From: Blastopirellula sp. J2-11
Lineage (GTDB): Bacteria > Planctomycetota > Planctomycetia > Pirellulales > Pirellulaceae
Direction of reading: 5' to 3'
Length of the DNA stretch: 64,000 nucleotides
NCBI RefSeq assembly: GCF_024584705.1
Contig: NZ_CP097384.1
Coordinates: 1,302,001-1,366,000, forward strand
A program made the translations under genes and the position numbers. Position 1 is the stretch's first letter, and every line of letters starts with the position of its first letter. A model generated the notes under the pieces. That model made no database searches and was not told the origin of the DNA. It worked only from the letters and a program-made list of their open reading frames with translations. This document shows positions 17,286-27,056 of this stretch, piece after piece.

Positions 17286-18178
17286 CCCGTTCACCTTCGA
17301 CTAGTAGCGTAACCATTATGGTTGAAATCGGTATCCCCTTTTGGAGATCGGATTTTGACGACTACAAGGCCAATTTTTTCGTTTCAATTGACAAGAAAGT
17401 CACTAACCTAATATTCAGATGGGTAATAGAGGTCGGATTGCGCGATTATCTTGAAAAAATCGGTGATTGAACATCTGTGAGCGGTAGCAGAAAGCCACGC
17501 TGTGCTGGTGCTGATAGCAATCAAACCCCGTTTGATTTTCCGAGGGAGAGGCCACGTCGCAACCGCCGTGAAGTAAAGGGTCACTCTGGGTTAAGTCGCT
17601 CTTTCAACGATTTAGGGGGCGGTTCTAAGCTTCATCAAGGCGAGGTTCAAAAATGGGTCAGATTTTCGTTAATCTCTTCGTCTTGTCGTTACAGATGTGC
17701 AAAGTTCAGACGTAGTTGTGCAGCAACTAGCTCGTATGATCCGCTAGCATTGCACTCTCAAGTCAATGCACTGGTCGTTCGACATGACGTTCCGCGAAGA
17801 TGAATCGTGATTAAGAAGTCGTCAAGCGGCTGACAGTCTGGCGTGGCTCTTCCGCTTCGCATTCGGTCGAAGAGAAATGGATCGACCAAACATGGTTCGG
17901 ACTACGTCGCTTCCCGCTTACTTTCGCTTTTTCGATCGATTTTACAATTCGTCCCAGGAGATACTGGCGTGCGTTTCGGCATAGATCGAGCGGGAACGTG
18001 TCGGGAAAGAATACGAATCAACATCGTCCTGAGCGATCTTGTTGGTCATCCACTGTTTCAGCGATGCGTGTGGCGAAATCGAATAGACGTTATTATCGCA
18101 AAATTGATCCGGCCGCGCTGCGCTAGTTTATCCAGAGCGCTCGCTGATCATAGCCGGCGAGATCGCAATGAAGAGCTT
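17286..18178. other. Gene-free stretch (893 bp)
   Basis: Upstream of the beta-barrel gene and downstream of the SGNH hydrolase gene. Two plus-strand open frames of 108 and 120 codons exist, but neither has a recognisable domain, a plausible ribosome site or family-like sequence, and they are arginine-rich shadows. No repeat or RNA gene was recognised. A decayed gene cannot be excluded. Confidence 0.5.
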
Positions 18179-19573
18179 TTAATTGCGAGGCATAAGTTCC
18201 ATTAGCGCATCCGCGAAAATCGCCAATCCACTCGCGTTGGGATGGTTAATGCAGTTTACCATTAAGGTGTTGTAGGGAATGCCTTGTCTCCAAAGTCGTC
18301 CATATCGCAACGACGCGTCGGCGAGCGCCAGTTGATGTTTTGCGGCAAAAGACCTCAAGCCTTTGACATAGGGGCGAGGGTCATCGTCAATATCACGTTG
18401 ACGATCCAAGTCCATCCAATCGGGACGTACGTAATGCGGAGTTAGGATGATCCATTCGGCGTTAATTTTTTGGAATTCGCTTAGAAGCTTTCCATAGCGT
18501 TCCTCGACTCGAGCCTCATTCAGATGGGCGTCATTCACAAATTCGCTGATGATAAGATCCGGGCGCACGTCCAGCACCGTCTGCTGAAAATTGTGCGGCT
18601 GGCCAAGAGGCGCCGCTAGATAAGAGCCGGTGGTTCTTCCGCCCCATGCCTCGGTGATCAGTTCGATGTTCGCAGTGGGGAAGCGTTTCTTGAGTCGATG
18701 AACAAACTGCGATTGCCATCGATCTCGTTCTGGATCCTTTAAATAGGCGCCATCCGTGACGCTGTCGCCCCAAGCCAGGATTCGCAACGTCTCACCTGAT
18801 CGCAGCTTAGCTATCGCATGAGGAATCCGTTGCTCAGCAATCCTTGGAACCATTGCCGCCGATTCTGGATAAGCGGTTTCCATGATAGGAAAAAGATGAT
18901 CTGTCGTGAGACGTTCGATGGGGCCTGGAATCCAGATATTCGCGAGCCGTCTTTGTCCGTCCGCACATTCTGGCGGCACAGGCGTTTCTGCCCGCGGTTG
19001 GCCAGTGCGATATTCAATAGCGCCGTTGGCCCCCAGGAAGATGGAATCGATCCGAGGGAGCGCATGCCGATAACTGACGTAGACGACGTCTCCCTCTTTT
19101 ATCCTTCCGTTTGGCAACCGGCCAATGCGTCCCCAGCGACTTTCGAGCTCATAATCTTGACCTCGAAGAAATCTGCTGTCTGATTCCGCAGGACCAGAAC
19201 GAACGATGACGCTCTCGGCGACAAGCAAATCGGAGGCTGTAAACTTATCGGATTTCAAGGCCTCCAACCTCGCGCCGCGCGCATAGGCGGAGGCCTGCGG
19301 ATTGTAAATTGGCAATCCGTTATGCCGTTCCGCCGCCACGGCAAGCACAGCAGGAGGAGGCACGCTCACAGCAGCTGTGAAAGCAGACCCTTCTCCAGTA
19401 CTTGCGCAATGAACCTGCACTTCCCAGTCATCGGGCAACGTGAGTTGCGTTGAGTTTTCGGCGGCGAAACAAGCTGTCGAAATGATGCCGCTGACAAAAA
19501 CTGGCAACACGAGGTTGTTAATCGCGGAGATGAAATTGCTTGATTTTGCTTGAGTCCAGATGGATAGCAGCAT
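18179..19573 (-). CDS. Secreted SGNH/GDSL-type hydrolase
   Basis: A 464-residue protein with an N-terminal hydrophobic segment (NLVLPVFVSGIISTACFAA) acting as signal peptide. About 200 residues of beta-rich sequence precede the SGNH fold. Block I is LAWGDSVTDG (nucleophile serine near residue 270), block II the glycine in AWGGRTTGSY, block III ISEFVND with the oxyanion asparagine, and block V the histidine of NHPNASG near 444. Such enzymes hydrolyse esters, often acetyl groups on polysaccharides. It is the last gene of a minus-strand series behind the DUF1501 gene (69-base gap), suggesting a role in polymer breakdown. The usual aspartate of block V is not in its normal DxxH spacing (the sequence is NCINH), which is worth noting. 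Confidence 0.8.
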   Translation of the reverse strand: MLLSIWTQAKSSNFISAINNLVLPVFVSGIISTACFAAENSTQLTLPDDWEVQVHCASTGEGSAFTAAVSVPPPAVLAVAAERHNGLPIYNPQASAYARGARLEALKSDKFTASDLLVAESVIVRSGPAESDSRFLRGQDYELESRWGRIGRLPNGRIKEGDVVYVSYRHALPRIDSIFLGANGAIEYRTGQPRAETPVPPECADGQRRLANIWIPGPIERLTTDHLFPIMETAYPESAAMVPRIAEQRIPHAIAKLRSGETLRILAWGDSVTDGAYLKDPERDRWQSQFVHRLKKRFPTANIELITEAWGGRTTGSYLAAPLGQPHNFQQTVLDVRPDLIISEFVNDAHLNEARVEERYGKLLSEFQKINAEWIILTPHYVRPDWMDLDRQRDIDDDPRPYVKGLRSFAAKHQLALADASLRYGRLWRQGIPYNTLMVNCINHPNASGLAIFADALMELMPRN

Positions 19574-19642
19574 GGATCAAATTTCTCGAGGGCGTTGAAA
19601 GAACTGCCAAGGCGTCTAATATTTCGGGCGGCGCATCACGAA

Positions 19643-21073
19643 CTAGCTGATTCCTAGAATCTTCGATTCTGCACGCCCTTCGTTCATATCGATCCGCTCT
19701 GGGCGCCCCTTATGTCGATAAATCAGCTTCGTGTGATCCATTCCCAAGGCTCTAATGATTGTCGCGTGCAGGTCATGCACATGCATTGGGGTTTCAATTG
19801 CTCGCAGGCCAAGCTCATCCGTCGCCCCCACGGTACGTCCCCCAGTGATGCCGCCGCCAGCCATCCACATGGTGAACCCGGTGGGGTTGTGATCGCGGCC
19901 GCTCCCTTTCTCGGACATCGGCGTGCGACCAAATTCTCCCCCCCAAATCACCAACGTCTCATCCCATAGTCCGCGGCGTTTTAGGTCTTTCAGCAAGCCG
20001 GCGATCGGTTTATCGACTTCTTTGCAGAGCTTGCCGTGGTTGCCTTCGATGTTGTTATGAGCGTCCCACCCACTACCGGCTCCACTGTAGAGCTGAACGA
20101 AACGTACGCCGTTTTCGACCAGCCGCCGAGCCATCAGGCAATTGCTGCCGAAGACATTCGTTTCTTTTTGATCGATTCCATACAACTGCTTCGTCTCTTC
20201 CGACTCAGCGCTCAGGTCGACGATGCTCGGAGCGGCTGACTGCATGCGGAAGGCCAGTTCGTATGACTTGATTCGTGCTTCCAGTTCCGACAAGTCGCTG
20301 CGCTCGTCCGCGTGACGGCGATCTATTTGATTCAAGAAGCCGAGCTTCGCCTTTTGTCGCGCGGCCGTAATGTGACTGGGAGGGTTTAGATGCAAAATAG
20401 GATCGGAGCCCGATTTGAATTTAACCCCTTGATAAACAGCCGGCATGAAGCCGTTGCCCCAATTGCGGGGACCGTTGACCACTTGCCTGTTGGAGTCGGT
20501 GAGTACTACGAAGGCAGGCATGTCTTGATTCTCGGCGCCCAAGCCGTAAGTGGCCCACGCTCCGAGGGACGGCCGTCCGCCGATCACGTGCCCTGTGTTC
20601 ATTTGGCACACCCCCGACGAATGATTGATGCCGTCCGAAATACAAGAGCGGATCACGCACAAGTCATCGGCGCACGTGGCGATCTCGGGGAACCAATCCG
20701 AGACCCACAGGCCGCTTTCGCCATGCTGCTTCCATTTGCGGGGGCACTTGAGTAGCGGAGCGTCGTTTTCCCCCATCGCCAGAACGACTTTGCCAAAGCT
20801 CTCGGGGATCTTCTGCCCGGCTAGTTTGTTCAGCAACGGTTTGGGGTCAAACAGGTCGATGTGACTCGGTCCCCCTTCCATAAAGAGGAAGATTACATTC
20901 TTCGCCTTGGCGGGGAAGTGGGGCGCCTTGGGAGCTCGCGGGTCTTGCGAGACGGCGGCTTGTCCAGCGCCGCCCATCAAAGCGGCTAAGGCCAAAGCGC
21001 CAAAACCGCCGCCGGACTTGGCTAGGAATTCTCGGCGTGAGGTGGGGACTTCGATGTGCGGTTGGTGGGTCAT
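19643..21073 (-). CDS. DUF1501 family protein with Tat signal
   Basis: A 476-residue member of DUF1501, a sulfatase/alkaline-phosphatase-fold family almost always encoded beside PSCyt1/DUF1549/DUF1553 genes in planctomycetes. The N-terminus has a twin-arginine signal (SRREFL at residues 12-17, then GALALAALMGG), so it is exported folded. Family motifs include NVIFLFMEGGPSHIDLFDPK, GVCQMNTGH, GAGSGWDAHNNIEGNH, WGGEFGRTPM, GRDHNPTGFTMWMAGGG and VHDLHATIIRALG. The Asp/His-rich motifs would bind metals. Its start lies 30 bases after the large cytochrome gene, so the two are co-transcribed. The biochemical activity of the family is unknown; the fold suggests hydrolase or transferase activity. Confidence 0.92.
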   Translation of the reverse strand: MTHQPHIEVPTSRREFLAKSGGGFGALALAALMGGAGQAAVSQDPRAPKAPHFPAKAKNVIFLFMEGGPSHIDLFDPKPLLNKLAGQKIPESFGKVVLAMGENDAPLLKCPRKWKQHGESGLWVSDWFPEIATCADDLCVIRSCISDGINHSSGVCQMNTGHVIGGRPSLGAWATYGLGAENQDMPAFVVLTDSNRQVVNGPRNWGNGFMPAVYQGVKFKSGSDPILHLNPPSHITAARQKAKLGFLNQIDRRHADERSDLSELEARIKSYELAFRMQSAAPSIVDLSAESEETKQLYGIDQKETNVFGSNCLMARRLVENGVRFVQLYSGAGSGWDAHNNIEGNHGKLCKEVDKPIAGLLKDLKRRGLWDETLVIWGGEFGRTPMSEKGSGRDHNPTGFTMWMAGGGITGGRTVGATDELGLRAIETPMHVHDLHATIIRALGMDHTKLIYRHKGRPERIDMNEGRAESKILGIS

Positions 21074-21103
21074 CGGATTTCTCGCTAAGGAGGGCGTGTT
21101 CGC

Positions 21104-24100
21104 TTAATCGATGAATTGAAATTCGCTGGAGTTCAACAAGACATGGCAATAGTCGCTAAGGGCGATCAATATGGAGTTCATGTCGCCTCTGTCCGAACGG
21201 TTCGAGAGCTGCAATTCGTGCTTGCCTCCATCCGTATCAGAAAGGGGGCCGTGCGGATCGGAACGAACGAATCGCCACATCGCCACGGTGTCGTCGGTTG
21301 TCAGGTCATTGGGGGAATTGATCATGAGCTGCGATTCGTCCAGGATCGCTTTCTGCGTCAAACGGATGTCGTCAATCAGGCCGTCCCAATTGTGCGGACC
21401 TTGGGCATCGCGTCCGCCAATGCTAAACCGCAGAGAATCGCTGCTACAGTCACCGACGATTGAGTGTTTTACGACGACCGTTTCGAGTTCCGACTCGTCG
21501 TAGGACATGTCGCGGGCATAAAACGTGGCCGTGCCGGCATCGAAGTCGACGGCGGCCGCGACATAGTACGGCTTATCGGCGGGTATTCGCAGATTGGACG
21601 GAACAACTTCGTACTTCACCTTGCCCTCCTTGTCGTCGCCAATTAGTTGCAGAACCAAATTCCGCGGACGATAGGCTGACTGCTCGCTAGTAATGCCAAA
21701 GTTCCAGCCAGGCGTCGTCAACGCCCCATTCCACTGCGCGGCGATTGTGCGAACCGTTGCGCCGGGAAAAAGAGTTCGATTGAAAACGATCGCTTCGATG
21801 GTGAAGTTGCGAGCAGGGAGAACCCGGTTGTCCGGTAACGTCAGGAGCTGATGCGGCGTTTTGTCACTGATGTTGAACGCCGTACTCCAACGCTGCATCT
21901 GTGGTTCGTCCAGTAGGACTGTTGAAGGGAGCTGCTCATATTTTGCGTTCGAGAGATCGCGGTTAGTGACAACTTGATCTTCGATGAAAGCGACTGCAGC
22001 TTCCAGTTCTTCCGTACGCGGAGGACGACCGAAACAGACTTGGTAACTGTCGCGAACCATCGCCGCGTAGTCGGTTATATATTGTTGCTTAAGGCGCTTG
22101 GCCATGGCCTCGGCCCGTTTGAGCGTCCAGTCGCCGTTGATCATCAACAGGGACTGCGTGGCCGTCGTGGTCGAGTTACGCAATGCGACGCTTGAGAACC
22201 CGCTGGGGGCATCAAAGCTATCCAGCAAGGCATCCGGTGAATTTCGCATCTTCTTGGTATAGACGCTGCGAACGGGACTGTTGCTGGAAGCGGGAGGGCC
22301 GCCCGGCTTGTCGGAAAGCTCGCCGCTGGCAGCCAGCATCGCGTCGCGAATCTGCTCCGCTTTCAATCGATGGGACGGAAATCGCCACAGTAATCGATTC
22401 TTAGGATCAACCAGCTTGGCCTTTTCCGGTACGTCAATCAACGACGACTGCTGATAGGCGGCCGAAAGGAGAATCTCGCGGTGCAGCGGTTTCAGTCGCC
22501 ATCCATTTTCGATGAACTGGCTGGTCAGCCAATCCAACAGTTCGGGATGGCTCGGAGGTTCGCCCAACCGGCCGAAGTCGCTGGCGCTGGAAGAGATGCC
22601 CGCGCCAAAGTGATACTGCCAAATGCGGTTGACGATGACGCGGGGAACCAAAGGGTTGTCGTCGCGTGATAGCCACTTGGCCAGCGTTGCTCGGCGTCCG
22701 CTCGTGCTTGCGGCAGGTAGGCTCGCAGGATCGATCTGGGCCGGTTCGGGGTGCAGAATAGTCAGGAATCCAGGCTTGATCTCGCGTTTGTCGTGGTCAT
22801 CGGGTTTGATTGTGGGAGGAATCTCGCCGCGTGCATCCGTCGCGATGCTGGCCATTGGGGGAGCTGTGGGCTTCGACTTCAAGAAGGCTTGCACTTGCTT
22901 CTTCAACTCCTCCCACTTCTGCTTGTCATCTTTGGGGATCGCCCCGCTCAGTCGTCCATACTCAAATTTGACCTGATCGTAGACCAAGTAGTAAATCTGG
23001 TTTTCATACGCATTTCGCTCTTCGGCCGGTTTCCAGTAGATGGCCTGGACTTCGGAGGGGAACATTTCGACCGCTTTGCGTTCCACCTTTTCACGAGGCC
23101 TGGCTTCGATGTTAGCGATCTGATCCAGCAAGTCCTGATGCTTGGCTTCCCACTGGGCGAGCTTCGCTTCGTACTCTTTCAACTCTTGCTCACCGCACAG
23201 CGGGTAGTCGTCTTTCCAGACCAGCGGCTTGAAAAAAGCTTGCAGGCGGTAGTAGTCGTCGTGCAGGATGGGATCGAACTTGTGGTTGTGGCAATGAGCA
23301 CACGCGATCCCCATGCCCAGGAAGACGTCGCCGACGGTGTCGGTCAGTTCGTCCGCAAGCAGAACTTGCTGGCCCTCAGCATCTCGGCTGTTCCATTCGT
23401 ACACGCCGCCGCGCAGGAAATAGGTGGCGATCAACGCGTCGGGATCATCGGGTGCGATTTCGTCGCCAGCCAACTGTTCCTGCATAAATTGCCGATACGA
23501 CTTGTCGTCATTGAAGCTGCGAATAACATAATCGCGATAGCGCCACGCATTCGGTCGAAAGGCATCTTGACGGTAGCCGTCTGAATCGGCGTAGCGAACC
23601 AGGTCGAGCCAGTGCGTGGCCCAGCGTTGGCCATAGCGAGGATCAGCCAAGATAGCGTCCACTAGCTGTTCGTAGGCGTCTGGGCTGGTGTTGTTCACGA
23701 ACTCCGATATTTCCTCGGGCGTTGGCGGAACGCCAAGCATGTCAAAATAAATGCGCCGAATTAATTCGCGATCAGCAGTTGGAGGAGCCATTACAAGCCC
23801 TTCCGCCGCAAGCTTCGCTTGGACAAAATTATCAATCGGATTTTGCACCAACGCACCGGAAACAACTTTGGGCGGTGGTGGACGCAACACGGGCTGGAAG
23901 GCCCACCAGTCGCGATCTTCCTGGGTGAATACGTCATCTTCTCGCGCACCCTCAGGATGCTCAGGCCAATAGGCGCCATTACTGACCCAGGTCTCGAGAA
24001 TTGAAATCTGCTCGCTAGAGAGTTGCTTGGAAGGGGGCATCTCGTAACTCTCATACTTAATCGCGGCGATCAACTCGCTATCTCCCGGCATGCCGGGGAC

Positions 24101-24334
24101 AACAATCGCCCCTCCTTCACCTCCCTTGAAAAAGTGACTGCGCTGATCAAGTCGAAGCTTTGATTTCTGCTCGCGCGGGCCGTGGCAGCTAAAACAATTC
24201 GCAGCCAATATTGGGCGCACTTTCGATTCAAAGAAGTCGCCACTTTCTTTCTCTCCTGCAGAGAGGAGATTGGAGCCCAGCAAAGCCCCGAGAAGCGCCA
24301 GGAGCGGCGTGAGCCGTTTGTATGTGATCGACAT
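21104..24334 (-). CDS. PSCyt1 / DUF1549 / DUF1553 protein with a LamG-like domain
   Basis: A 1076-residue secreted protein. Signal peptide at 1-26; PSCyt1 domain with CFSCH heme motif at 47-51 followed by KSKLRLDQR; DUF1549 at about 155-370 (NPIDNFVQAKL, YGQRWATHWLDLVRYADSDG, ACAHCHNHKFDP, which is a second CxxCH); a coiled or charged linker; DUF1553 from about 545 (LAKWLSRDDNPLVPRVIVNR, DFGRLGEPPSHPELLDWL). Between about 835 and 1015 there is a concanavalin/LamG-like beta-sandwich (FTIEAIVFNR, NWDGLIDDIRLT), after which the protein ends with the usual DUF1553 tail (YCHVLLNSSEFQFID). So the lectin-like domain sits inside the DUF1553 C-terminal part. Probably an exported heme protein acting with the adjacent DUF1501 protein on a polymer. 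The reaction is unknown. Confidence 0.92.
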   Translation of the reverse strand: MSITYKRLTPLLALLGALLGSNLLSAGEKESGDFFESKVRPILAANCFSCHGPREQKSKLRLDQRSHFFKGGEGGAIVVPGMPGDSELIAAIKYESYEMPPSKQLSSEQISILETWVSNGAYWPEHPEGAREDDVFTQEDRDWWAFQPVLRPPPPKVVSGALVQNPIDNFVQAKLAAEGLVMAPPTADRELIRRIYFDMLGVPPTPEEISEFVNNTSPDAYEQLVDAILADPRYGQRWATHWLDLVRYADSDGYRQDAFRPNAWRYRDYVIRSFNDDKSYRQFMQEQLAGDEIAPDDPDALIATYFLRGGVYEWNSRDAEGQQVLLADELTDTVGDVFLGMGIACAHCHNHKFDPILHDDYYRLQAFFKPLVWKDDYPLCGEQELKEYEAKLAQWEAKHQDLLDQIANIEARPREKVERKAVEMFPSEVQAIYWKPAEERNAYENQIYYLVYDQVKFEYGRLSGAIPKDDKQKWEELKKQVQAFLKSKPTAPPMASIATDARGEIPPTIKPDDHDKREIKPGFLTILHPEPAQIDPASLPAASTSGRRATLAKWLSRDDNPLVPRVIVNRIWQYHFGAGISSSASDFGRLGEPPSHPELLDWLTSQFIENGWRLKPLHREILLSAAYQQSSLIDVPEKAKLVDPKNRLLWRFPSHRLKAEQIRDAMLAASGELSDKPGGPPASSNSPVRSVYTKKMRNSPDALLDSFDAPSGFSSVALRNSTTTATQSLLMINGDWTLKRAEAMAKRLKQQYITDYAAMVRDSYQVCFGRPPRTEELEAAVAFIEDQVVTNRDLSNAKYEQLPSTVLLDEPQMQRWSTAFNISDKTPHQLLTLPDNRVLPARNFTIEAIVFNRTLFPGATVRTIAAQWNGALTTPGWNFGITSEQSAYRPRNLVLQLIGDDKEGKVKYEVVPSNLRIPADKPYYVAAAVDFDAGTATFYARDMSYDESELETVVVKHSIVGDCSSDSLRFSIGGRDAQGPHNWDGLIDDIRLTQKAILDESQLMINSPNDLTTDDTVAMWRFVRSDPHGPLSDTDGGKHELQLSNRSDRGDMNSILIALSDYCHVLLNSSEFQFID

Positions 24335-24496
24335 CGGAATCTCTAGCTAGATAAAAAGGACGCATCCGTAGAACACGAGGCGATTCTCGTAAGCCAGTCA
24401 TTACGCACTCGCCATAGGTGCGCCCGGCTCCCTCTAGAGGAAGTCGTTATATGCGAGTACGACGGCGCCGTTGGCGACGGAAAACGACTAGGCGCG

Positions 24497-24919
24497 TTAC
24501 TGAGCCAGTTCAAAATTGAGTGCTGAAGATTGACCGGCTTCAATGGTTATTTTCTGCTCGTAGCCAACCACTAACGCATCTCCATTCGGCTTGAGATCAG
24601 GATCAATATTCTTTAACGAATAGGCGTCGATCGTCACGATGTAAGCCCCGCTATTGATGCCGTTGCCGCTCACATCGGTGTCATAACCGCCTTCGCGTAC
24701 CTCCGCAAAGCCAACCTCCCCACTACCGCCCTTGGACGCGTCTGGGGTGAACTGGATTACTCCGATCGGGACAGGCGCTCCCTTAAAGGTGACGCTGCCG
24801 AAAGCCCTGTCTTGCAAAGGACCATTGCCGCCACATCCCGGAGTGATTACTGCAAGACATAATAGAACAGACATGTAGAAACAGGTACGGATACATGTCG
24901 ACAAACGTATTGCAGGCAT
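24497..24919 (-). CDS. Small transthyretin-like lipoprotein downstream of DUF1559
   Basis: A 140-residue product started at the ATG at 24919 (MPAIRLSTCIRTC), which places the hydrophobic core MSVLLCLAVI and lipobox ITPGC correctly; a start 15 codons upstream is possible but less likely. The mature domain reads GSVTFKGAPVPIGVIQFTPD ... GGYDTDVSGNGINSGAYIVTIDAY, a short beta-sandwich shared with the lipoprotein at 59040-59507 and, more distantly, with 2584-3015. It lies between a DUF1559 gene and the PSCyt1 gene, all minus strand; a terminator-like hairpin separates it from the DUF1559 gene. Confidence 0.75.
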   Translation of the reverse strand: MPAIRLSTCIRTCFYMSVLLCLAVITPGCGGNGPLQDRAFGSVTFKGAPVPIGVIQFTPDASKGGSGEVGFAEVREGGYDTDVSGNGINSGAYIVTIDAYSLKNIDPDLKPNGDALVVGYEQKITIEAGQSSALNFELAQ

Positions 24920-24948
24920 AAAACGCCGCCCTCGGTTGATAAGAATGG

Positions 24949-24994
24949 AAAAAACGAGCGGCAAGATTCTCGGAAGAGGCCGAGAACTTGCCGC
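24949..24994 (-). terminator. Stem-loop with T-run between DUF1559 and lipoprotein genes (attenuator or partial terminator)
   Basis: On the minus strand the arm GCGGCAAGTTCTCGG (24994-24980) pairs with 24973-24958 around a 6-base loop, with one bulged base, and is followed within three bases by TTTTTT. It starts 12 bases after the DUF1559 stop. Placed inside a likely operon, it would lower read-through into the lipoprotein, PSCyt1 and DUF1501 genes and yield more DUF1559 transcript. Confidence 0.8.
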
Positions 24995-25006
24995 CTGACG
25001 AATGAA

Positions 25007-25942
25007 CTACAGCGCGGTATTTATTTCTCCACCATCTCGACTTGCAAACGCCAAGTAGCTAGCCATATCGATCGTCTCCGGGAGAAACCGAACGCTTCCA
25101 TCGCCGAGCGCAAAATTGGCGCCGCCTGGATGATGACTGCCGAACGCCCCCACGTTATTAAATCCGGTATACACGGCGCCGGTGCTTCGCAAGCCAATAT
25201 TGATCGGCCACTTAATGCTCTTGTACGAATACCCCACATAGCCTGTGGAACCGCCGCCGTTCACTGTTCCCATCGTATATTCGCGGTATCCGCCATAGTC
25301 ATTCCAGCAGATCTCGCCAAATACGGCCGTGTTAGACAATCCGTCCGTCATGCCTGCAAACGTGATCGGTTTCCGAAGGTCGTTCGTACAAAGAGTAAAC
25401 GTGCCTTGCGTTGCAAACTCACCCAGGGTTAGCGAAGAGTGGAGGTTGTAATTCTCGCCTGTCGTTCCGTTCGCACCAACGGGCCCCAAGATGCCATAGT
25501 AGTGCGTAGTATAGTGCTCGACGCGACTGGTGTCGGTCCCGCTGTAATGATCCTGCGTTCCGCTTGGGCAGCGAAGGTGTGGCATGGGAGCGCTTTGATT
25601 GAGGGCGTAGTTGTCAGCCGAGACGCATGATTGATCAAAATGGTACTGGTCATAGAACGCCCCCTGTTCCATGAACGGAGCCAACTGGGTCCAGATGCTA
25701 ATTCCGACAAAGCTTGCCGTGCCATAGGCGGCCGACGGAATCTTGTTATGCGTATCGACATAATTGTGCAGCGCAAGGACCGCCTGTTTCATCTGATTAG
25801 TGCATTGCATTCGACGCGCGGCTTCTCTCGCCTGCTGAACTGCCGGTAACAGCAGGGCGATCAACACGCCAATAATTGCGATGACCACTAATAATTCGAC
25901 GAGCGTAAAACCTCGCGATTTGTCGTTCATGAAACGATTCAT
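25007..25942 (-). CDS. DUF1559 prepilin-like protein
   Basis: A 311-residue protein with ATG at 25942 (MNRFMNDKSRGFTLVELL; the second methionine at residue 5 is an alternative). Prepilin cleavage site G11/FTLVE, hydrophobic helix, PAVQQAREAARRMQCTNQMK, then the family body: QLAPFMEQGAFYDQYHFDQ, GMTDGLSNTAVFGE and a canonical H-x9-DG motif (HHPGGANFALGDGSVRF). First gene of the minus-strand cluster with lipoprotein, PSCyt1, DUF1501 and SGNH genes. It is transcribed away from the second sigma/FecR pair, with 574 bases between, so this intergenic region probably contains promoters for both directions. Confidence 0.92.
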   Translation of the reverse strand: MNRFMNDKSRGFTLVELLVVIAIIGVLIALLLPAVQQAREAARRMQCTNQMKQAVLALHNYVDTHNKIPSAAYGTASFVGISIWTQLAPFMEQGAFYDQYHFDQSCVSADNYALNQSAPMPHLRCPSGTQDHYSGTDTSRVEHYTTHYYGILGPVGANGTTGENYNLHSSLTLGEFATQGTFTLCTNDLRKPITFAGMTDGLSNTAVFGEICWNDYGGYREYTMGTVNGGGSTGYVGYSYKSIKWPINIGLRSTGAVYTGFNNVGAFGSHHPGGANFALGDGSVRFLPETIDMASYLAFASRDGGEINTAL

Positions 25943-26516
25943 AGAAGGGAGCCTTTATTGGTAAAAATGAAGAGAGGGGGATGAATAGCGGCCACTAGAT
26001 GAAAGGCTGCGGGGGTTCACGCGCCTAACGTCACTAGTAGTCGTACAGAGCGACCGCCTTCTCTGTGATAAAAAACAAAGTTTTTTAAAAGAATCCAATG
26101 GTCCATCGAGGGCTTTGCTTCGCCGAAATGACGAATCAAAGGGTCGGATTGCGGTATTCGTCTGCGGGGTGCGACTTTTTCGTCGCTGCTGAGATGATGC
26201 GTTATTGGGAACGAGGTTCAGTGCTTGCCATGCTGCACGCGGATGGATTTCCGTCGACAGCGGCCTAAAGCTCGCTGTCTCTCCGTTTCTTGCCTGAGCG
26301 AGATTTTTGCTCCGCAAGTCTTCTCCCGGTTCAAGCGTGCCTGTTCGAACGGTTCATTGCAATTTGAGCAAGCGTCGAAATCGGAGCATACTTTTCAGGG
26401 GAAATTTCATCAGAGAACTGTCATCGGCCGTACGATACCTTCCAGAGAGGAGTGAAATCAGAGAATATCGGGCGAGGGGCCTTGTGTCGCAATCAGCCGA
26501 AAAGTGAAAGAGTTGA
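25943..26516. other. Divergent intergenic region (574 bp)
   Basis: Separates the DUF1559-lipoprotein-PSCyt1-DUF1501-SGNH cluster (minus) from the sigma/FecR pair (plus). No gene or repeat is supported. As it faces two divergent transcripts it is the best candidate region for a promoter recognised by the adjacent sigma factor, but no pair of boxes could be assigned by eye. Confidence 0.55.
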
Positions 26517-27056
26517 ATGAATCAGCGGTCAACAAGTCAAAGGTTTACTGAGCAAATCACGGTACACCGGCGGCAATTGTATGCATTCATTTACTCCATC
26601 GTGTCAAGCCATGCCGATGCTGAAGATATTTACCAACGCAGTTGCATGGTGATCTGGGAAAAATTTGACGAGTATGATTCCGAACGAGGGTTTCTTCCTT
26701 GGGCGATGGGCGTTGCGTTTTACGAGGCCAAAAACTTTATGCGTCGCTCTTCGCGAGACCGGCATTATTTCTCGGAAAAGCTCGTGGAACAACTCTGTGA
26801 CCAAATGGCTTCTTCTCAAGATGAACAAGATGTATTTTTGGCATCTCTCGAGCGCTGCTTGAAAAAGTTGCCCGAGGACGATTTGCAACTCATTCACAAG
26901 GTCTACTGGGAGAGGTCTGACTTCTCGTGCCTTGCAAAAGAATTGGGAATCCTGATCAACTCGCTCTACGATCGTTTGTGGCGATTGCGAACCAGATTGA
27001 GGAAGTGCATATCGCTTCGCTTACTAGATGGAGTGCGTCATGGCAAACGAAGCTGA
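26517..27056 (+). CDS. ECF sigma-70 family RNA polymerase sigma factor (second copy of the type)
   Basis: A 179-residue ECF sigma factor. Region 2: QLYAFIYSIVSSHADAEDIY and VIWEKFDEYDSERGFLPWAM; then VAFYEAKNFMRRSSRDRHYF; region 4: LPEDDLQLIHKVYWERSDFS, followed by LAKELGILINSLYDRLWRLR (helix-turn-helix). It is clearly homologous to 1872-2426, including the KFxxxDxERxFLxWAxGVAFYExKNF core. It overlaps the start of the FecR gene by 17 bases, so the two are translationally linked. The divergent DUF1559-led cluster is the likely target; this is inferred from position only. Confidence 0.92.
   Translation: MNQRSTSQRFTEQITVHRRQLYAFIYSIVSSHADAEDIYQRSCMVIWEKFDEYDSERGFLPWAMGVAFYEAKNFMRRSSRDRHYFSEKLVEQLCDQMASSQDEQDVFLASLERCLKKLPEDDLQLIHKVYWERSDFSCLAKELGILINSLYDRLWRLRTRLRKCISLRLLDGVRHGKRS

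Noticed and set aside
17477-18205. Two plus-strand open frames in the 893-bp gap
   Set aside because: No recognisable domain, no ribosome site, skewed composition; the second overlaps the end of the SGNH hydrolase gene.
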